Below are positions 45,101-56,307 of a stretch of 64,000 nt of DNA, piece by piece. The position numbers and the translations under genes are program-made. The DNA comes from Solanum dulcamara (lineage: Eukaryota; Streptophyta; Magnoliopsida; Solanales; Solanaceae), in NCBI RefSeq assembly GCF_947179165.1, contig NC_077242.1:31865097-31929096 (forward strand), in the 5' to 3' direction. Numbering within the stretch: position 1 is the stretch's first letter; each line of letters begins with the position of its first letter. The notes beneath the pieces were generated by a model. That model saw only the letters and a list, made by a program, of their open reading frames with translations. It ran no database searches and was not told where the DNA came from.

Positions 45101-45267
45101 GGAATATTTCTGCACCGAAAAGCTCTCCTCTTAACAAAAATTCTTGACTTTTGTGTCTTTGAAGAACATGGAACTGAATTGGTAGTTGTTCTTGGTGCTG
45201 AAAATGGATAAATTCCCGCCAAATTTGGCAGCCGACTCTGTAACTTGACACTAAAACGGTTAGCCAT
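36165..45267 (-). CDS. SAM-dependent methyltransferase-like protein, probably chloroplast; 8 exons
   Basis: Exons (minus strand, 5' to 3'): 45267-44983, 43174-43107, 42677-42530, 42449-42369, 41739-41653, 37331-37246, 37051-36931, 36242-36165. All introns are GT-AG. The joined CDS is 954 bp, in frame, 317 residues plus stop. Residues 1-55 are Ser/Arg-rich with few acidic residues, as in a plastid transit peptide. VVLGIGVSLLSQF (about 59-71) is hydrophobic. The conserved part starts at about 97 (KNVEWPEQFPFKDEDFQRFD). The SAM-binding motif I position reads VAVLDMCSSWVSHYP (158-172) without G-x-G. DNTIDVITNV (214-223) and RVLKPGGLAI (241-250) match class I methyltransferase motifs. From memory the closest family is Arabidopsis At3g01660, annotated as a methyltransferase of unknown substrate. 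Enzymatic activity is unproven. Introns 1, 4 and 5 hold transposable-element sequence. Confidence 0.92.
36376..36393. repeat. Poly-C tract (18 C) in intron 7
   Basis: Eighteen consecutive C between GACAA and AAACC. Homopolymers this long are unstable and prone to sequencing error. It lies between exons 7 and 8. Confidence 0.9.
37964..40600 (+). mobile_element. Unclassified LTR-like insertion in intron 5
   Basis: Segments 37964-38180 and 40395-40590 are direct repeats. Both run GGAAAA(A)TCACGTCT, then a GTAAAA(C/T)-rich part, GGGAATTGGGAGGGAC or GAAATTGGGAGGGACTG, CGACCTGGGGTGTTGA and CATATAAAGTTTCCCC. The 2.2 kb between them is richer in G+C than the surrounding intron and has many short broken frames. 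A segment at 40130-40210 resembles the 3' UTR of copia-type elements (GTGTATGTTGCACTCTTTCC). Boundaries and superfamily are not settled. The outer parts may extend to about 41030. Confidence 0.5.
42111..42154 (+). mobile_element. LINE/SINE 3' tail fragment in intron 4
   Basis: TCTACCCCCTAGACCCGACT, then ACTGGGATATGTTGTTGTTGTTGG, is a short relic of the same TTG-tailed 3' end seen at 841-973. Confidence 0.55.
43386..43560 (-). mobile_element. SINE-like copy 1 in intron 1
   Basis: On the minus strand GGTGGGAGGTAGCAGATACC, AAATTAGTCAAGGTGCGGAC, AAGCTGGCCTAGACGCCAAG and GTTATCAAAC run into an A-rich tail (plus-strand T run at 43380-43400). From memory this is the 3' body and tail of an abundant Solanaceae SINE family. 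The head is not clear. Confidence 0.6.
43754..44003. mobile_element. Fold-back MITE in intron 1
   Basis: The left arm GTCAATAACACACCTGAACT continues to ATTTTCTTACCTAAACTATC. The right arm is its imperfect reverse complement across nearly the whole length (GATGATAATTAAGTTAGGAA back to TACCTG...GGTC read on minus). The element of about 250 bp is almost all stem. The superfamily is not determined because the target duplication is unclear. Confidence 0.65.
44085..44220 (-). mobile_element. SINE-like copy 2 in intron 1
   Basis: A diverged copy of 43386-43560 in the same orientation. Shared minus-strand words are CTTTGGTGGACAGAGTTA, GGTACTCAGTGAAGTAGT and GTGCCTGCAAACTGGC, then ACCATCATAAAG. It lies just beyond the fold-back MITE. 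Confidence 0.55.
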
Positions 45268-45987
45268 TTTTGGGTTATGATATTATCCGCACCAATGTTT
45301 TTCTGAATGTTGATTGGGTTGATTCCTTTCTGGTGATGGGTATTTGGTGAGCGTGTCCTTAGTCTAACCCAAAAGACTTACCACTCAATGCCCCAAATAT
45401 GTTAACCTTATTTTTATGATGATTATATTCCATCTTTACGATAAATTTACCCATAAAGTTGTCTAGAAAAGCTAGTTACACGTTTAAACTATTGGGACGA
45501 TATATTACATATTTGTACTATTCAAAAATGAATTTATTTATCCTTTCATACACCCATACCCAGGCGCGATTTAGTCGACATATTTGAGCGCGTCAACACA
45601 TTTAATAAACCCGATTTTTTATTTATTAAAGTTGTCCCCAATGGTTATTTCCCTTCATCCATTTTTATTACCCATCCACCCGATCCTAATTCTCACCAAA
45701 AAAAATAAATTGAAGAACCCTAAATGTTCACCCAAATATTTAAAGCCCCAAATTGAAGTTCAAATTAGTTCTTTTGAATTAATCCAAGGTAGCTTCTTTT
45801 TTATTCATTTTGATTCCTTCTTCTCTTTTTCATTTTGATTCATTCCTCTCTTTTCCATTTTGATTTCTTTCTTTCTTTTTCGTACTTCTTTATGAATTTT
45901 TTCGTATTGAGTTATCTTTGATTAATCAAGTTGCTATAAGTTTTTTTTTTTTTACTTAAGTTGCTATAATGGCTCGAGTAAGCTTGA
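45268..45987. promoter_or_regulatory. Upstream region of the methyltransferase-like gene
   Basis: About 720 bp between the start codon and the next LTR fragment. It must contain the 5' UTR and core promoter. I see no convincing TATA box at a defined distance. CCAAT-type words occur (for example GCACCAATG at 45290 and CCCCAATGG near 45640). Pyrimidine-rich TTTTTCATTTTGATTC text repeats three times at 45800-45900. Confidence 0.35.
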
Positions 45988-46787
45988 TGTCACGCCCCGA
46001 GCCTACGCCCTAGACGTGTCCGACGCTCAAAAATTATTGCTAGTCCCAAGTGAACCCTAGACCTAGTTGACTACTGAGCGGAAGACTAAACACCATTTAA
46101 ACAAACTTAAAATATCTCAATCTTACTTTAAGCAAAACTCTAAAAATATCTTTGAATATAAATAGTAATAATGTTTAAAACATCAGATTAAGTAAACTGA
46201 ACTGATTTACTAACTTGTCTATGAAGCCTCTACTAAACTGGGATATGTTTCGAGATAAGCCCACGACTACCTGACCACTTCACTAAATATGACTCAAAAT
46301 TAAATGAACTGAACTAACTAAATTATAGCCCTCCAGAAGTGAGGATGTTTCACCAACTGCTGATGAAAATAGATCTTACTAAAACATTTACGATCGTGAG
46401 TATCTGAATTTGCATCATAAAATGATGTAGTATCGAATGATGTCAATACATGGAATGTATAATATGTAATAAAGTTGAATGAAACAATAACTGAACTGAA
46501 TAAACTTACCGAAAGAAATATGAAAGTAACTTGATTGAAAGTAAAGCAATGCATATATGATAAAACAGGTAAAGCTTCACAACTGAAATGATGCAAATGT
46601 AATACATATAACATTCTAATATATTACTTTACTTTTCTTGAGGAGTTTCTCTAACTGACAACCTTCATTATGAGCCTCGTGATGATACGACATCTTGTCC
46701 ACATTGCTAGAGCCATCAAATTCCTTACTAGGTCAGTGGACGAACTTAACTTATGGTTCCATCTAAAAAGCCCTCATCAAAATTGGG
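45988..46787 (-). mobile_element. Truncated gypsy LTR related to the Gyp-A LTR
   Basis: It starts TGTCACGCCCCGAGCC and shares with the Gyp-A LTR the order GTCCGACGCTC (GACCGGCACTC in A), GTCTATGAAGCCTCTA, AAGCCCACGACTACC (AAGCCCATGGCTACC in A), GCATCATAAAATGATG and ATACATGGAATGTATAA. It stops where Gyp-C1 begins. No coding capacity. Confidence 0.7.
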
Positions 46788-48972
46788 TGTACCCCGAAAG
46801 TTGGAAAGTTGGAAAACAAGGTTCAAAAGAAGTTTCCAAGAAAAATCTCAGCGTTTGGCATCTAGAGACCCTTCACGGCTCGTAGTGCTCACAAAGAGCC
46901 ATGGAGAGGGTCCGTGAAGGTCACCAGTTGAAAGGGGAAAATTTGAGGAGGGACCACGGATGGCTTCACGGCCTGTGGTGTGGTTCGTGAAACCCAACTC
47001 CACAAGCCCCCTGTTCAGGGTGCCTACATAGGAAGGCACCACAAGTCGAGGTGGAAACCCATGCCGTGATGACCTCCTTGAAGGTCACCACTCAGAACCC
47101 CGATTTCCCAGAGTTCAAGGCAGTCACCACGACCATTACCACGGGTCGTGGTGAGGTTCACAGACCATGGTGGGTCCACTGTCTAGGTTCTTTCTATATT
47201 TTAAGTTGAGAGTATTTTGGTCACTCCCTATTTTTTTATTAATAAATGTGGATGATTTTTAGGACTATATTCTAACCTATTAACTACATTAATTCCTTCT
47301 AACCCTCTCATTTTCATCCTAACTCTCTAAATCAAAATCTTCTCTCTAAAAGTGTGCTCTCCAAGTCTCCTTCTTCCTCAAGTGAATTCTAAGGATTTCT
47401 TCAAGGTCAATCTTTAATTCTTTAAAATTTAGGGCTTTTTAAGGTCAAGGTATGTGAGAATTCATCCTTGGTCCCTTTCACCCATAGAATCCCAAAAGAT
47501 TTCTTCTCAAATCTCTTATGATTTCATCTTATAAAAGCCCTAATTTTATGATTTACATCAGGTCTTCTTAATTATGATATATTTCAATTCTATAAGCCTA
47601 ATTATGCATAATTCACATGATATTGCATGATTTCAAGATAAATTTCAAAGACCAATACTATATGTTAGTTTGAAACATGGTTTATGAGTTATGATCATGA
47701 TTTTCAAGTTACTTCAATGAAAGCTTTATGAATGATGTTCAAAGATGCTTTTAAGCAAGAAGTTATGAAAGATGATTTAATGACGCTATAAGTAAAGAAG
47801 TTATGGTATGAAATACAATTCTCACACAATCATGTTAAAGAGGTGAAAGGACAATTCTGACCAATTCATGGATTCTTTATGAATCAAGCTAGTTAATGAG
47901 CTATTATTATGATTTTCTATGATGAAGTTAATAGATGAGCTATTCTTATGTTATATTTATAAATATGGATTGATATTTATTATTATCTTTCTGAGTGACT
48001 TTATGACTATGTTTTCATGCAAGTTCCGTTAGGATAATGACTTAGCATCGAGAGGACTTTAAGATGGGGTTTGATTTGGTAGTCATTATTGCTGCCCAAG
48101 GGTATCCTAGTAGCAACCTTGAGTCCCAAAGTACGTTTCCTCCATAGGTTTAAAGATGTCAATATGGCGAAGCTAGTGAATCCACATATAGCCCAGTTAA
48201 AGAAAGTACCATGGCGGAGTATACCCTAGCAAGGTAACCTCCCGCTTCTTGATGTGGAGATCATCGGATTTTTTGCTAAATGGGAAATTTAAAATTCTAT
48301 TTAATACCTCGCATAGTCTTATATGTCAGTTAAAGGTTCTATCCCACATCATTTAAAGAAAAGTTATAAATTCTTATGATGATGATGTTTTGATGCATTG
48401 ACCAATGATTATGATGATTTAATATTTTTATGGTTTTACTCATATTTTAAGATATTGGTCTTGCATCCCATGTTTTGTATTGATTATGTCCTATGTTTAT
48501 TTTCATGCATACTTCTTACATATTTAGTGCATTTCATGTACTAACGCATACTTTTGCCTATATTGTATCATAATGTAGGGACGGATGATCATCGCGCACT
48601 TCCTATTCGTGAGTAGAGTTGAGCCTAGATTAGCACTTGTGGTGAGTCCTCATGCTTCGTGGATAAGACACTTTACTTTCATTGCATCATTTGACTATTT
48701 CATTCCCTTATATTGTCATGGGTGATCTAGGGGCTTGTTTTATGCCTCCATCTAGTAGTAGAGGCATGTTGGATGTATTGAGTCTATTTTGCCTTTCATT
48801 CCGTATTTTGAGACTTATGCTCTACTTGAGACTATGCTTTCGTGTCTATGCTTTAGCTTATTCTCTTATTTACTTTATGTATGCTCTTGAACAATATGTT
48901 AAGAGGCTTGGTTAGGATCTTCCATAATTCTAATAGCTAGATCACGCCTAGGGCCTAGCTTGGGTCATGACA
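46788..48972 (+). repeat. Gyp-C1 5' LTR
   Basis: 2185 bp, TGTACCCCGAAAGTTGG... to GGGTCATGACA. The first 400 bp carry palindromic words of the CCACGACCCGTGG type (46860-47180). Confidence 0.85.
46860..47185. repeat. Palindromic-word cluster in the Gyp-C1 LTR
   Basis: Words such as TTCACGGCTCGTAGTG, GGCTTCACGGCCTGTGGTG, CCACGGGTCGTGGTGAGG and TTCACAGACCATGGTGGG recur within 330 bp. The 3' LTR has the matching cluster at 59880-60230. The layout is like the clusters at 5757-6320 and 9050-9332 but uses a different word. Confidence 0.7.
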
Positions 48973-48976
48973 AACT

Positions 48977-48988
48977 TGGTATTAGAGC
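48977..48988 (+). other. Gyp-C1 primer binding site
   Basis: TGGTATTAGAGC four bases after the LTR end is the Met-tRNA primer site with one substitution from TGGTATCAGAGC. Confidence 0.85.
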
Positions 48989-49128
48989 AGAAGGTTCAAG
49001 TGTCCTAGGGATTCTAACATACCGTGTCGAGTAGGGTTTTGTTCATCGGTGTGAAGCGCTCCACATCTATGAATAGGACACTATGAGGAATTTTAAGAAA
49101 AAACATCACTTTTTATGATTATAGAATC

Positions 49129-50250
49129 ATGGTTCCGAGAAGGTACCCTATCTGAAGGAATATTAAGGAGGAGAAACAAGCTTCAAATGACCCCTTGAAT
49201 GAACAAGTGTCTCATGCGAAATTCTGAGCCGCTTTCTAAGTTCTTTCTCAAGCCATGGTGGCTCAAGTGAACCATGAGGTGGTAGCTCCCATGAACCCAA
49301 ATATGGGTACAGTGGCTAGACGAGTTCGTGACTTCATCCAAACGAACCCTCCCGAGTTTCATGGTCCTAAGGTGGATGAGTATCCACAAGAGTTCATGGA
49401 AGGTATTGTTAAGTTTTTTGGCATCATGTGTGTTAGCCCGGTTAAAAAAGCAGACTTGGTGGCATATCAACTCAAAAGGGTTGCCCAAGTGTGGTATGAG
49501 TAATGAAGGGGTGAGAGAGGTGTAGATGATGGCCTCTTTGATTGGAAAGAGTTCAAGGATGCTTTTCTTGACCGATTCTTTCTGTTGGAATTAACGGAGG
49601 TGAAGGTGGAAGAGTTCATCAATTTGCACCAAGGTAACATGAGTGTGAGGGAGTATGCCCTCAAGTTCACTAAATTGTCCAAATATGCTCCTTTCATAAT
49701 TGGGATCCAAGAGCTCGTATGAGTAAGTTTGTTTCGGGTGTGTCTGATTTGGTGGTCAAAAAATGTATAACCACCATTCTCATTAAGGAGATGGATATAT
49801 CAAGGCTCATGAGACATGCCAAATAAATTGAGGAGGAAAAGTTGAAGGAAATATCTAAGAGGGAGTCCAATAGGGCTCAAACAGATGGTGGTAACTTCTC
49901 TCAATATAGGCCTGAAAATGGTGGTCGTTATCAATTTCATCAAAGGTATTCTGGCCAAGCTTTATCTAACACTCCGACTCAAAAATTCGATAAGGATAAG
50001 ATGACTAATCCTAGGGCACAAGGAGAAGCTCTGAGTAATTAAGTCATCCCTCCATGCAAGAAGTGTGGGAGAAATCATAAAGGCGAATGCCTAGCGGGAT
50101 CGGATGTGTGCTATAGGTATGGAAAGTTGGGTCATCATTCTAGGGAGTGTAGGAGTGGTGCTAGACCCCAAACTCAGAATCATGCTACCGATCGTTCAAA
50201 TCAGCATGCTACTAATTCGGGTGGCGGTCAATGCCAAAACAAATATGCCC
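49129..50250 (+). pseudogene. Gyp-C1 Gag (broken)
   Basis: It begins at MVPRRYP and soon meets stops. Readable pieces are MVAQVNHEVV... with RRVRDFIQTNPPEFHGPKVD and KADLVAYQLKRVAQVWYE (49255-49500), then WKEFKDAFLDRFF-type text, then an NLHQGNMSVREYALKF segment (49620-49670). The zinc-knuckle region has C-K-K-C-G-R-N-H-K-G-E-C followed by CYRYGKLGHHSRECRSG (50055-50160), in which the second knuckle has Tyr for a Cys. This is the same Gag type as Gyp-A. Confidence 0.85.
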
Positions 50251-50267
50251 TTTAGACTCGTCAAGAG

Positions 50268-52070
50268 TTGGAGGATTCCCCCGATGTTGTGATTGGTATG
50301 TTGAAGTTCTTCGACTTTGATGTTAATGTATTATTATATTCAGGTGCTACTCTCTTATTTATTACTCTATATCTTGCTATAAGATTCACTGTTAGCCCCG
50401 AGATCTTGTTAGATCCTTTTTTAGTCTATACTCTTGTTGGTGATGCAGTTGTGGCTAAAAGAGTCTATAGGAATTGCCCTGTTTTGGTTTTTCATAAAAT
50501 CACATCAGTTGATCTTGTAGAGCTTGATATGACTGATTTCGATGTTATTCTCAGTATAGATTGGTTTCATGTATGTTATGCTTCTATATGTTGTAGAACC
50601 CGTGTGGTTAAGTTTTAGTTTCCAAATGAGCCATTCCTAGAATGGAAAGGTAATAATTATGTGTTTAAGGGCCAATTCATCTCATTTCTTAAAGATCAAA
50701 AAATGACTTCCAAATGTTGCATTTATCATCTAGTTCAGGTTAGAGATACTAATTTTGAAGCTCCTACTCTTGAGTCAGTTTCAGTTTTTAATGAGTTTTC
50801 ACAAGTTTTCCCTGATGATCTCCCACGTGTTCCTCCCGAAGGGGAAATAAACTTTAGTATCAATTTTCTCCCCGATACCTTCGATCTTCTCCCCGATACC
50901 CAGCATATCTCTATTCCTTTATATCGTATGACCCCAGCAAAATTGAAAGAGTTAAAAGATTAGTTAAAGGATTTGTTAGATAAGGATTTTATTAGGCCAA
51001 GTATCTCTCGGTGGGGTACTCCGGTTATCTTTGTTAGAAAGAAGGATGGTTCCCTCCGTATGTGTATTGACTACCGGCAATTGAACAAGCTCACAATTAA
51101 GAATAAGTATCCCATCCTAAGGATTGATGATTGTTCTATCAAATTCAAGGAGCAAGCTACTTTTGAAACATTGATCTTCGATCGAGTTATTACCAACTCC
51201 GAGTAAGGGAATATGACATTTCGAAGATGACTTTTAGAACTTGATATGGTCACAATGAATTCTTTGTTACGTCTTTTGGACTAACAAATGACCCTACAGC
51301 TTTTTATGGACTTGATGAACCGAGTGTTCAAGCAATACTTAGATATGTTCGTTATTGTTTTCATTGATGATATTTTGATCTACTCTCAAAGTGAGGAGGA
51401 GCATGTCGATCATTTGATGATTGTCTAAAAAATTCTCAAGGACCATCAATTGTTTGATATGTTTAATAACTGTGAATTTTGGTTGAGATCAGTTGCTTTT
51501 CATGGCGATATTATCTCCGGTGAAAGTGTAAGGATTGATCCTAAGAAGATTGAGGCCGTTAAAATTGGCATATACAGCTTTCCCTAAAAAGATAGTTTGT
51601 GGAAGGTTTCTCTTCTATTGCATCACCCTTGACTACTTTGACTTAAAAGAAGGTGAAATATGTGAGAAGAGTTTTCAAGAGTTGAAGGATAGTCTTACTT
51701 CCGCACTGGTGTTGACTTTGCCGGAAGGTTTCAATGGGTTTGTTCTCTATTGTGATGCTTTATGAGTTGGTCTTGGTTTTGTGTTAATGCATAATGGTAA
51801 AGTGATAGACTATGCTTCTAGGTAACTTAAGGTGCATGAAAAGAACTACCCGACCCATGACTTGGAGTTAGCGGCTGTGGTATTTACTTTGAAGTTGTGG
51901 AGACACTACTTGTATGGTGTTCATGTATATGTATTCACCCATCAAAAAAGCTTGCAATATGTGTTCACTCAAAGGGATTTGAATCTTAGACAAAGGAAAT
52001 GACTTGAGTTGTTGAAGGATTATGACATGAGTGTGCTATACCACCCAGGCAAAGCGAATGCAGTTGCCGA
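50268..52070 (+). pseudogene. Gyp-C1 protease, reverse transcriptase and RNase H (broken)
   Basis: The protease motif reads LLYSGATLLFITLYLA, so the catalytic Asp of D-S-G is Tyr. ELDMTDFDVILSIDWFHVCY follows. RT pieces are [56 protein letters not shown] and [11 protein letters not shown] at about 51360-51395. A frameshift and deletion near 51160-51300 remove part of the fingers. RNase H reads NPEGFNGFVLYCDA-like text at 51740, then [20 protein letters not shown]. The frame ends in YHPGKANAVAD, where hAT-2 is inserted. Confidence 0.88.
52063..52070. other. hAT-2 target site duplication, left copy
   Basis: GTTGCCGA, repeated exactly at 56308-56315. The host reading frame (VADALSR) resumes across it. 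Confidence 0.9.
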
Positions 52071-53192
52071 TAGGGCTGCTTATCGGGTGGATCAGATGGA
52101 TTATTATGCTTAACAGTTTGACTTAACGATTATTGGCTTTTAAAAGTACTAATCCGCTAGCCAACCTATAAGATATCGGTTGGTTCGGTATCGGATTAGT
52201 ATTTATTGGACGGTTATCGAGTGGTATATCGGTGGTAACATGTAAAATTCCTACCATTTACTTCAATTCCCATTCTCAACAAGCATGCACAATGTAAGAA
52301 GTTAGGTAAGCAGATATGTGAACAGATTAACAACAACCCGCCACTTAAACTTCACAGTATATTCATATATAGCTACAGCCACCATGGCAGTCAAGAAGTG
52401 TACACACAACTTAACACTCATCTTGGTAACATGTAGCTTTAATACAGAGGAAAATCTTGACATGGCAGAAAAACATGTCACTGAGCTTTGAATATTAAAG
52501 AAAACAAATTGTATAAACAAGAAAATTCCCATATTGCGAATTCTAATTAAAGATGTTTATACTCAAAAAATACTCAATATGACCTCTTAACGCGAGTTCA
52601 AATCGTAGAAAATAGAAAAATAGTACTACCAAAAATTAGTTTCAACAGAAATGTTGTAGGTGTGTTCTTCCTTTAAAAGATAAGCTCATGTGGTTTCATG
52701 CCTGACTTCAATGTAAACCTTGCAGACAAATACCCCTTCAATTCAGGAATTCCTTCGATGGCCTTGAGCAATGCAGCGTCCACAACTTTTTACTCGTCTT
52801 TCTTTTCTTGTGAAAGCATATTCTTCTCCTGCATTCAACAAATGAATACAAATCATATTAAATCAAAAAATTCTCAAATGTCTAATCTTACTTCAAATTA
52901 GATAACACAATGCTGAAGAATTTTAACAATGTATGTTAAACAAAGAGAGTACTCACTATTACAAAGGAGTAGAAAGTGCATTAGTTCTCAGCAATATATA
53001 TTTATACTAAAAGTTAAAACTTTTTTTCAAAAGTAAATCCTCAAACCATCTCTAACCAAGATCATATAACAGAATATTATGAAAGTCACCTTGTACTATA
53101 TGTCAACTACAGTAGGCGTAGGGTCTTTCCCAGCACTAGCTAAATCTGAAGAGAAAATTATCATAATGAGTCATGTAATAAGTATAAAACAT

Positions 53193-55312
53193 TTACAACA
53201 ATAATATACAACAAATATAATAAAAAGTATCATTACCTTCTTCAAGTTGCTCGAGATTATCAAGATCTTCCTCAACGCTAACAAATTGTTTTAATTTTTC
53301 ACTTCGAAGCCAATCTTGAAGACACACTAGAGCTTGCACTAAATTAGGAGTCAATGAACTCCTAAATGAATCAAGAAGACTTCCTCCCATACTAAATGCA
53401 GATTTAGATGCTACACTTGAAACTAGTACAGCTAATGCATCACAAGCCATCTCAGCAAGAATAGAAAATCTAGCTGAGTTCATTTTTAATCAGTTTAGGA
53501 TGTTAAATTCTTTACTATCATCCTTTGTTTTTTCACCAAAATATTTATCTAACTCCATTCTAGCATCCACACCTCCATTCGTTGTTTTATAGTTCTTTAG
53601 ATCTTTCATGAGTGATTCTAAAAGTCATGTACTTTGGGTACTTACTTGACTGCTAGAAAACCCAAAAGTAGAAGTGTCCAGTGAATAGCAAGGTCAAGAT
53701 TGAGTAAGCACACTGCCTTTTGAGTTGCATTTTACATACTCGCTAAATAATGAAGTCATGTACTTCTTTACTTTTGCTTGTATAGATGGCCCTTTTCCCC
53801 CAAACATCTTTACAAGTGCATAGATAACTGATTCAAGCTTGTAACGAGGATCCAAAATACATGAATTAAAAATTATCTTGTTCATTTTTGCTGGATCTCC
53901 CCAATACTTATTAAATTGTTCTTGCATCTTTTTTGCCATATCGCTTAAACCAGTGTCTTCACTTGTCATCAATTGATTCAAATAAACAACAACTATACAA
54001 ATTTCAAGAAAATGAATATTTGACGTAACATAACGTGATCCAGATATTTTCAAAGTAAGAAGATAAAATATCTCAAGAAATCTTGTAATTCTTTTCACAT
54101 GGACCCAATCACTACTCAAAAGTTCACCGGCAGTGATTCCAATTTCAACATAAGAATTTTCAAGATAATGTCTCAGGCCAATTTCACGGGAAGCATAATT
54201 TAAAAATGCATTCTTAAATTCAACAGCCCTACCCAACATCAGATAGGTGGAATTCTACTTAGTTGGAACGTCTAAGCATAAAGATTTTTTGCAACTGAGT
54301 TGTTCATCGTCACAACTTTCTTGAAATCTTTTCAACCTCGCAGGAGACTGCCTAACATATCTAATTGCATGTCTAACACGTTCAATAGACAAAGAGCATT
54401 CTTTCAAACCATCCTGGACAACAAGATTCATGATATGAGCCATACACCTCACTTGAAGGTGATTACCGTTCATCAAATTAGTTTCCATTTTTGTTAATTG
54501 ATTAGATAATTTTTTTACTGTCACATCATTTGAGCTTGCATTATCAACTGTGACAGTAAAGATCTTATTTATCCCCCACTCATGTAAGAACCTACTAATA
54601 TCATTTGTCATATCTTCACCTTTATGGCTAATAATAGGACAAAAATTAAGTATTTTCTTGCGCATATTCCAATCACTATCGATCCAATGGGCAGTGATAC
54701 ACATGTAATTGATTCTTTGTAAAGTCCATGTGTCAACGGTAATACAAATTCTCTATTTTGTTTCTATAAAATACCTCCTCAATTTTTGTTTTTCTTTATT
54801 AAACAGATTAAAACAGTCCCTAGTTACAGTACTACGGGAAGGGATCCAAAAATGAGGTTGAGCCATTTTCATAAATTCTTTAAAACTTTCTTTTTCAACA
54901 AAGCTAAAAGGAAGCTCATCAACTATTACCATACAACATAAAGCCTTCCTATACTCTTCTTGGTCAAATTTCCAAGAGACAACAACTACATCACCTTGAC
55001 TACCCCCAGAATAGATTTAAAGCCTATGGTTGATTATTTTTTTTTATCAAAAATAGGAGTAGGAAGTTTAGGACATGTCAACAAATGACCAAGAAGAGTG
55101 GACGTACCATCTCTTGACTTAAAATAGTACAACTTATAGCAATGGCTATATTTTGCTTTCGTACCTTCAGAAGTTTTAACTTTTGTAAAATGATCCCAAG
55201 CAACAGACCTTTTTCTCCTTCTTTTAGCACTAGCTGACAGAGTTATCTCAGCATGACTTGCTATATTTGAAGCCTTACTTTCACCTATCACTTTATCACT
55301 TTGTTCAGCCAT
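53193..55312 (-). pseudogene. hAT-2 transposase (near full length, several stops)
   Basis: The start codon at 55312 opens MAEQSDKVIGES. A BED zinc finger follows at residues 33-85, with VAWDHFTKV, then KYSHCYKLYY and GHLLTCPK. The first Cys of the finger reads Ser. After two stops the RNase-H-like region has ICITVDTWT, ITAHWIDSDWNMRKKIL, TVTVDNASSNDVTVKKL and CMAHIMNLVVQDGL (54704-54255). Next is the alpha-helical insertion (54239-53694: SDWVHVKRITRFLEIFY, YVTSNIHFLEICIVVVYLNQ). The hATC dimerisation domain ends the gene (53483-53193: ARFSILAEMACDALAVLVSS, ASKSAFSMGGSLLDSFRSSL). The stops are few, so the gene died fairly recently compared with hAT-1. Confidence 0.88.
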
Positions 55313-56307
55313 GCTAGAAGTTTAAGACTTTAAGTCCCTGTATTTCAATCAACAACCCAAAAATAAGTTATGATATGGATAAACAATTTTATATCAATAG
55401 TTTAATAACGCCAAAATCAGTGAAGTAAATACCAAAATTAAGAGAAATAATCAAAGAAGATTCAAAGCCGATTTAGACATAAAGTGAGGATTTAGCACGT
55501 TAACATAAAGAATCAGTAAACCAAAGATCTGAAACCTCAAAGAAATTCATGCTTTAGCCAAAATTCACAACAAAAGTAAACATGCATCAAGAGAACATAT
55601 TGGAAAATCAATAGACAGAAATGAGAAATTAAAAAATGAGAAAACAAACCTAGACGAATCTTTCACCGAAGACAGTAGATGAGGGAAAAATTTTGCCGGA
55701 GAAAGAAATGGTCTTGCTTGTCTCCGGGGTGAAATTTCGCCAGAGACAGTAGATGAGAGAGAGAGAGGATAGAGGCGAAGGAGAGGAAAGAGAAGAGCGA
55801 GCCAACGAGTTTGAAGGTTTGGCGACCTAAGGGAAAGAAGAGGAGGTCTAGTGGAGGAGAAGACAGGGTGGCGCCACCTCTTAGCCTCACAAGAGACTGA
55901 GAGAGAATGAGAGAATAGAGATGAGACAGAGGCGACAACTAGCAAGGGTCTTATACTCTTATTTAGGTTTAGGTAAAATTAGGGTATAGTAATATAGTTG
56001 CTGTCTAATTTCTTATACTCTAAATGGGATTGGCCTATTGAGGCTTATCTTTAGGTTTATAAATTATAATTACCATACATATTTTATATGTTTAGGGATA
56101 AAAATATAATAAAATATTATAAATTCTTAACGGATTAACGGTTTACCCAATAACAAAATTGAGTAATTCGTCCCCTACACTGATAAGCCGTTAATTATAA
56201 AATTTAAATCCATTCCCCACCTGCTAATACGATAACCCAATATTAATAATCCAATAAGCCAATTTTGCGGCTGGGTTATCGATAGAGGTCAATTTTGAAT
56301 AGTCCTA
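55313..56307. other. hAT-2 5' region
   Basis: Promoter and leader of the transposase on the minus strand, ending in the subterminal repeats and terminal repeat. The stretch 55565-55945 is open on minus but Ser/Leu/Arg low-complexity, with no motif. I do not call it a gene. Confidence 0.5.

Larger units (their letters stand above)
52071..56307 (-). mobile_element. hAT-2: full-length hAT transposon inserted in Gyp-C1
   Basis: 4237 bp, bounded by GTTGCCGA on both sides, the 8-bp duplication expected for hAT elements. The ends are TAGGGCTGCT (left) and, reverse-complemented from the right, TAGGACTATT: TAGG plus matching CT, two transitions in eight bases. Subterminal regions at both ends are rich in GCTTATCGG/ACGGATTA-type words. 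The transposase gene lies on the minus strand (55312-53193). The element is complete in outline, but its gene has stops. Confidence 0.92.

Noticed and set aside
49183..49488. 101-codon minus-strand frame opposite Gyp-C1 gag
   Set aside because: It is a shadow of the Gag coding strand, which has clear family motifs.
55565..55945. 126-codon open frame on minus upstream of the hAT-2 transposase
   Set aside because: It is Ser/Leu/Arg low-complexity from a purine-rich stretch, two frames are open at once, and no motif is seen.
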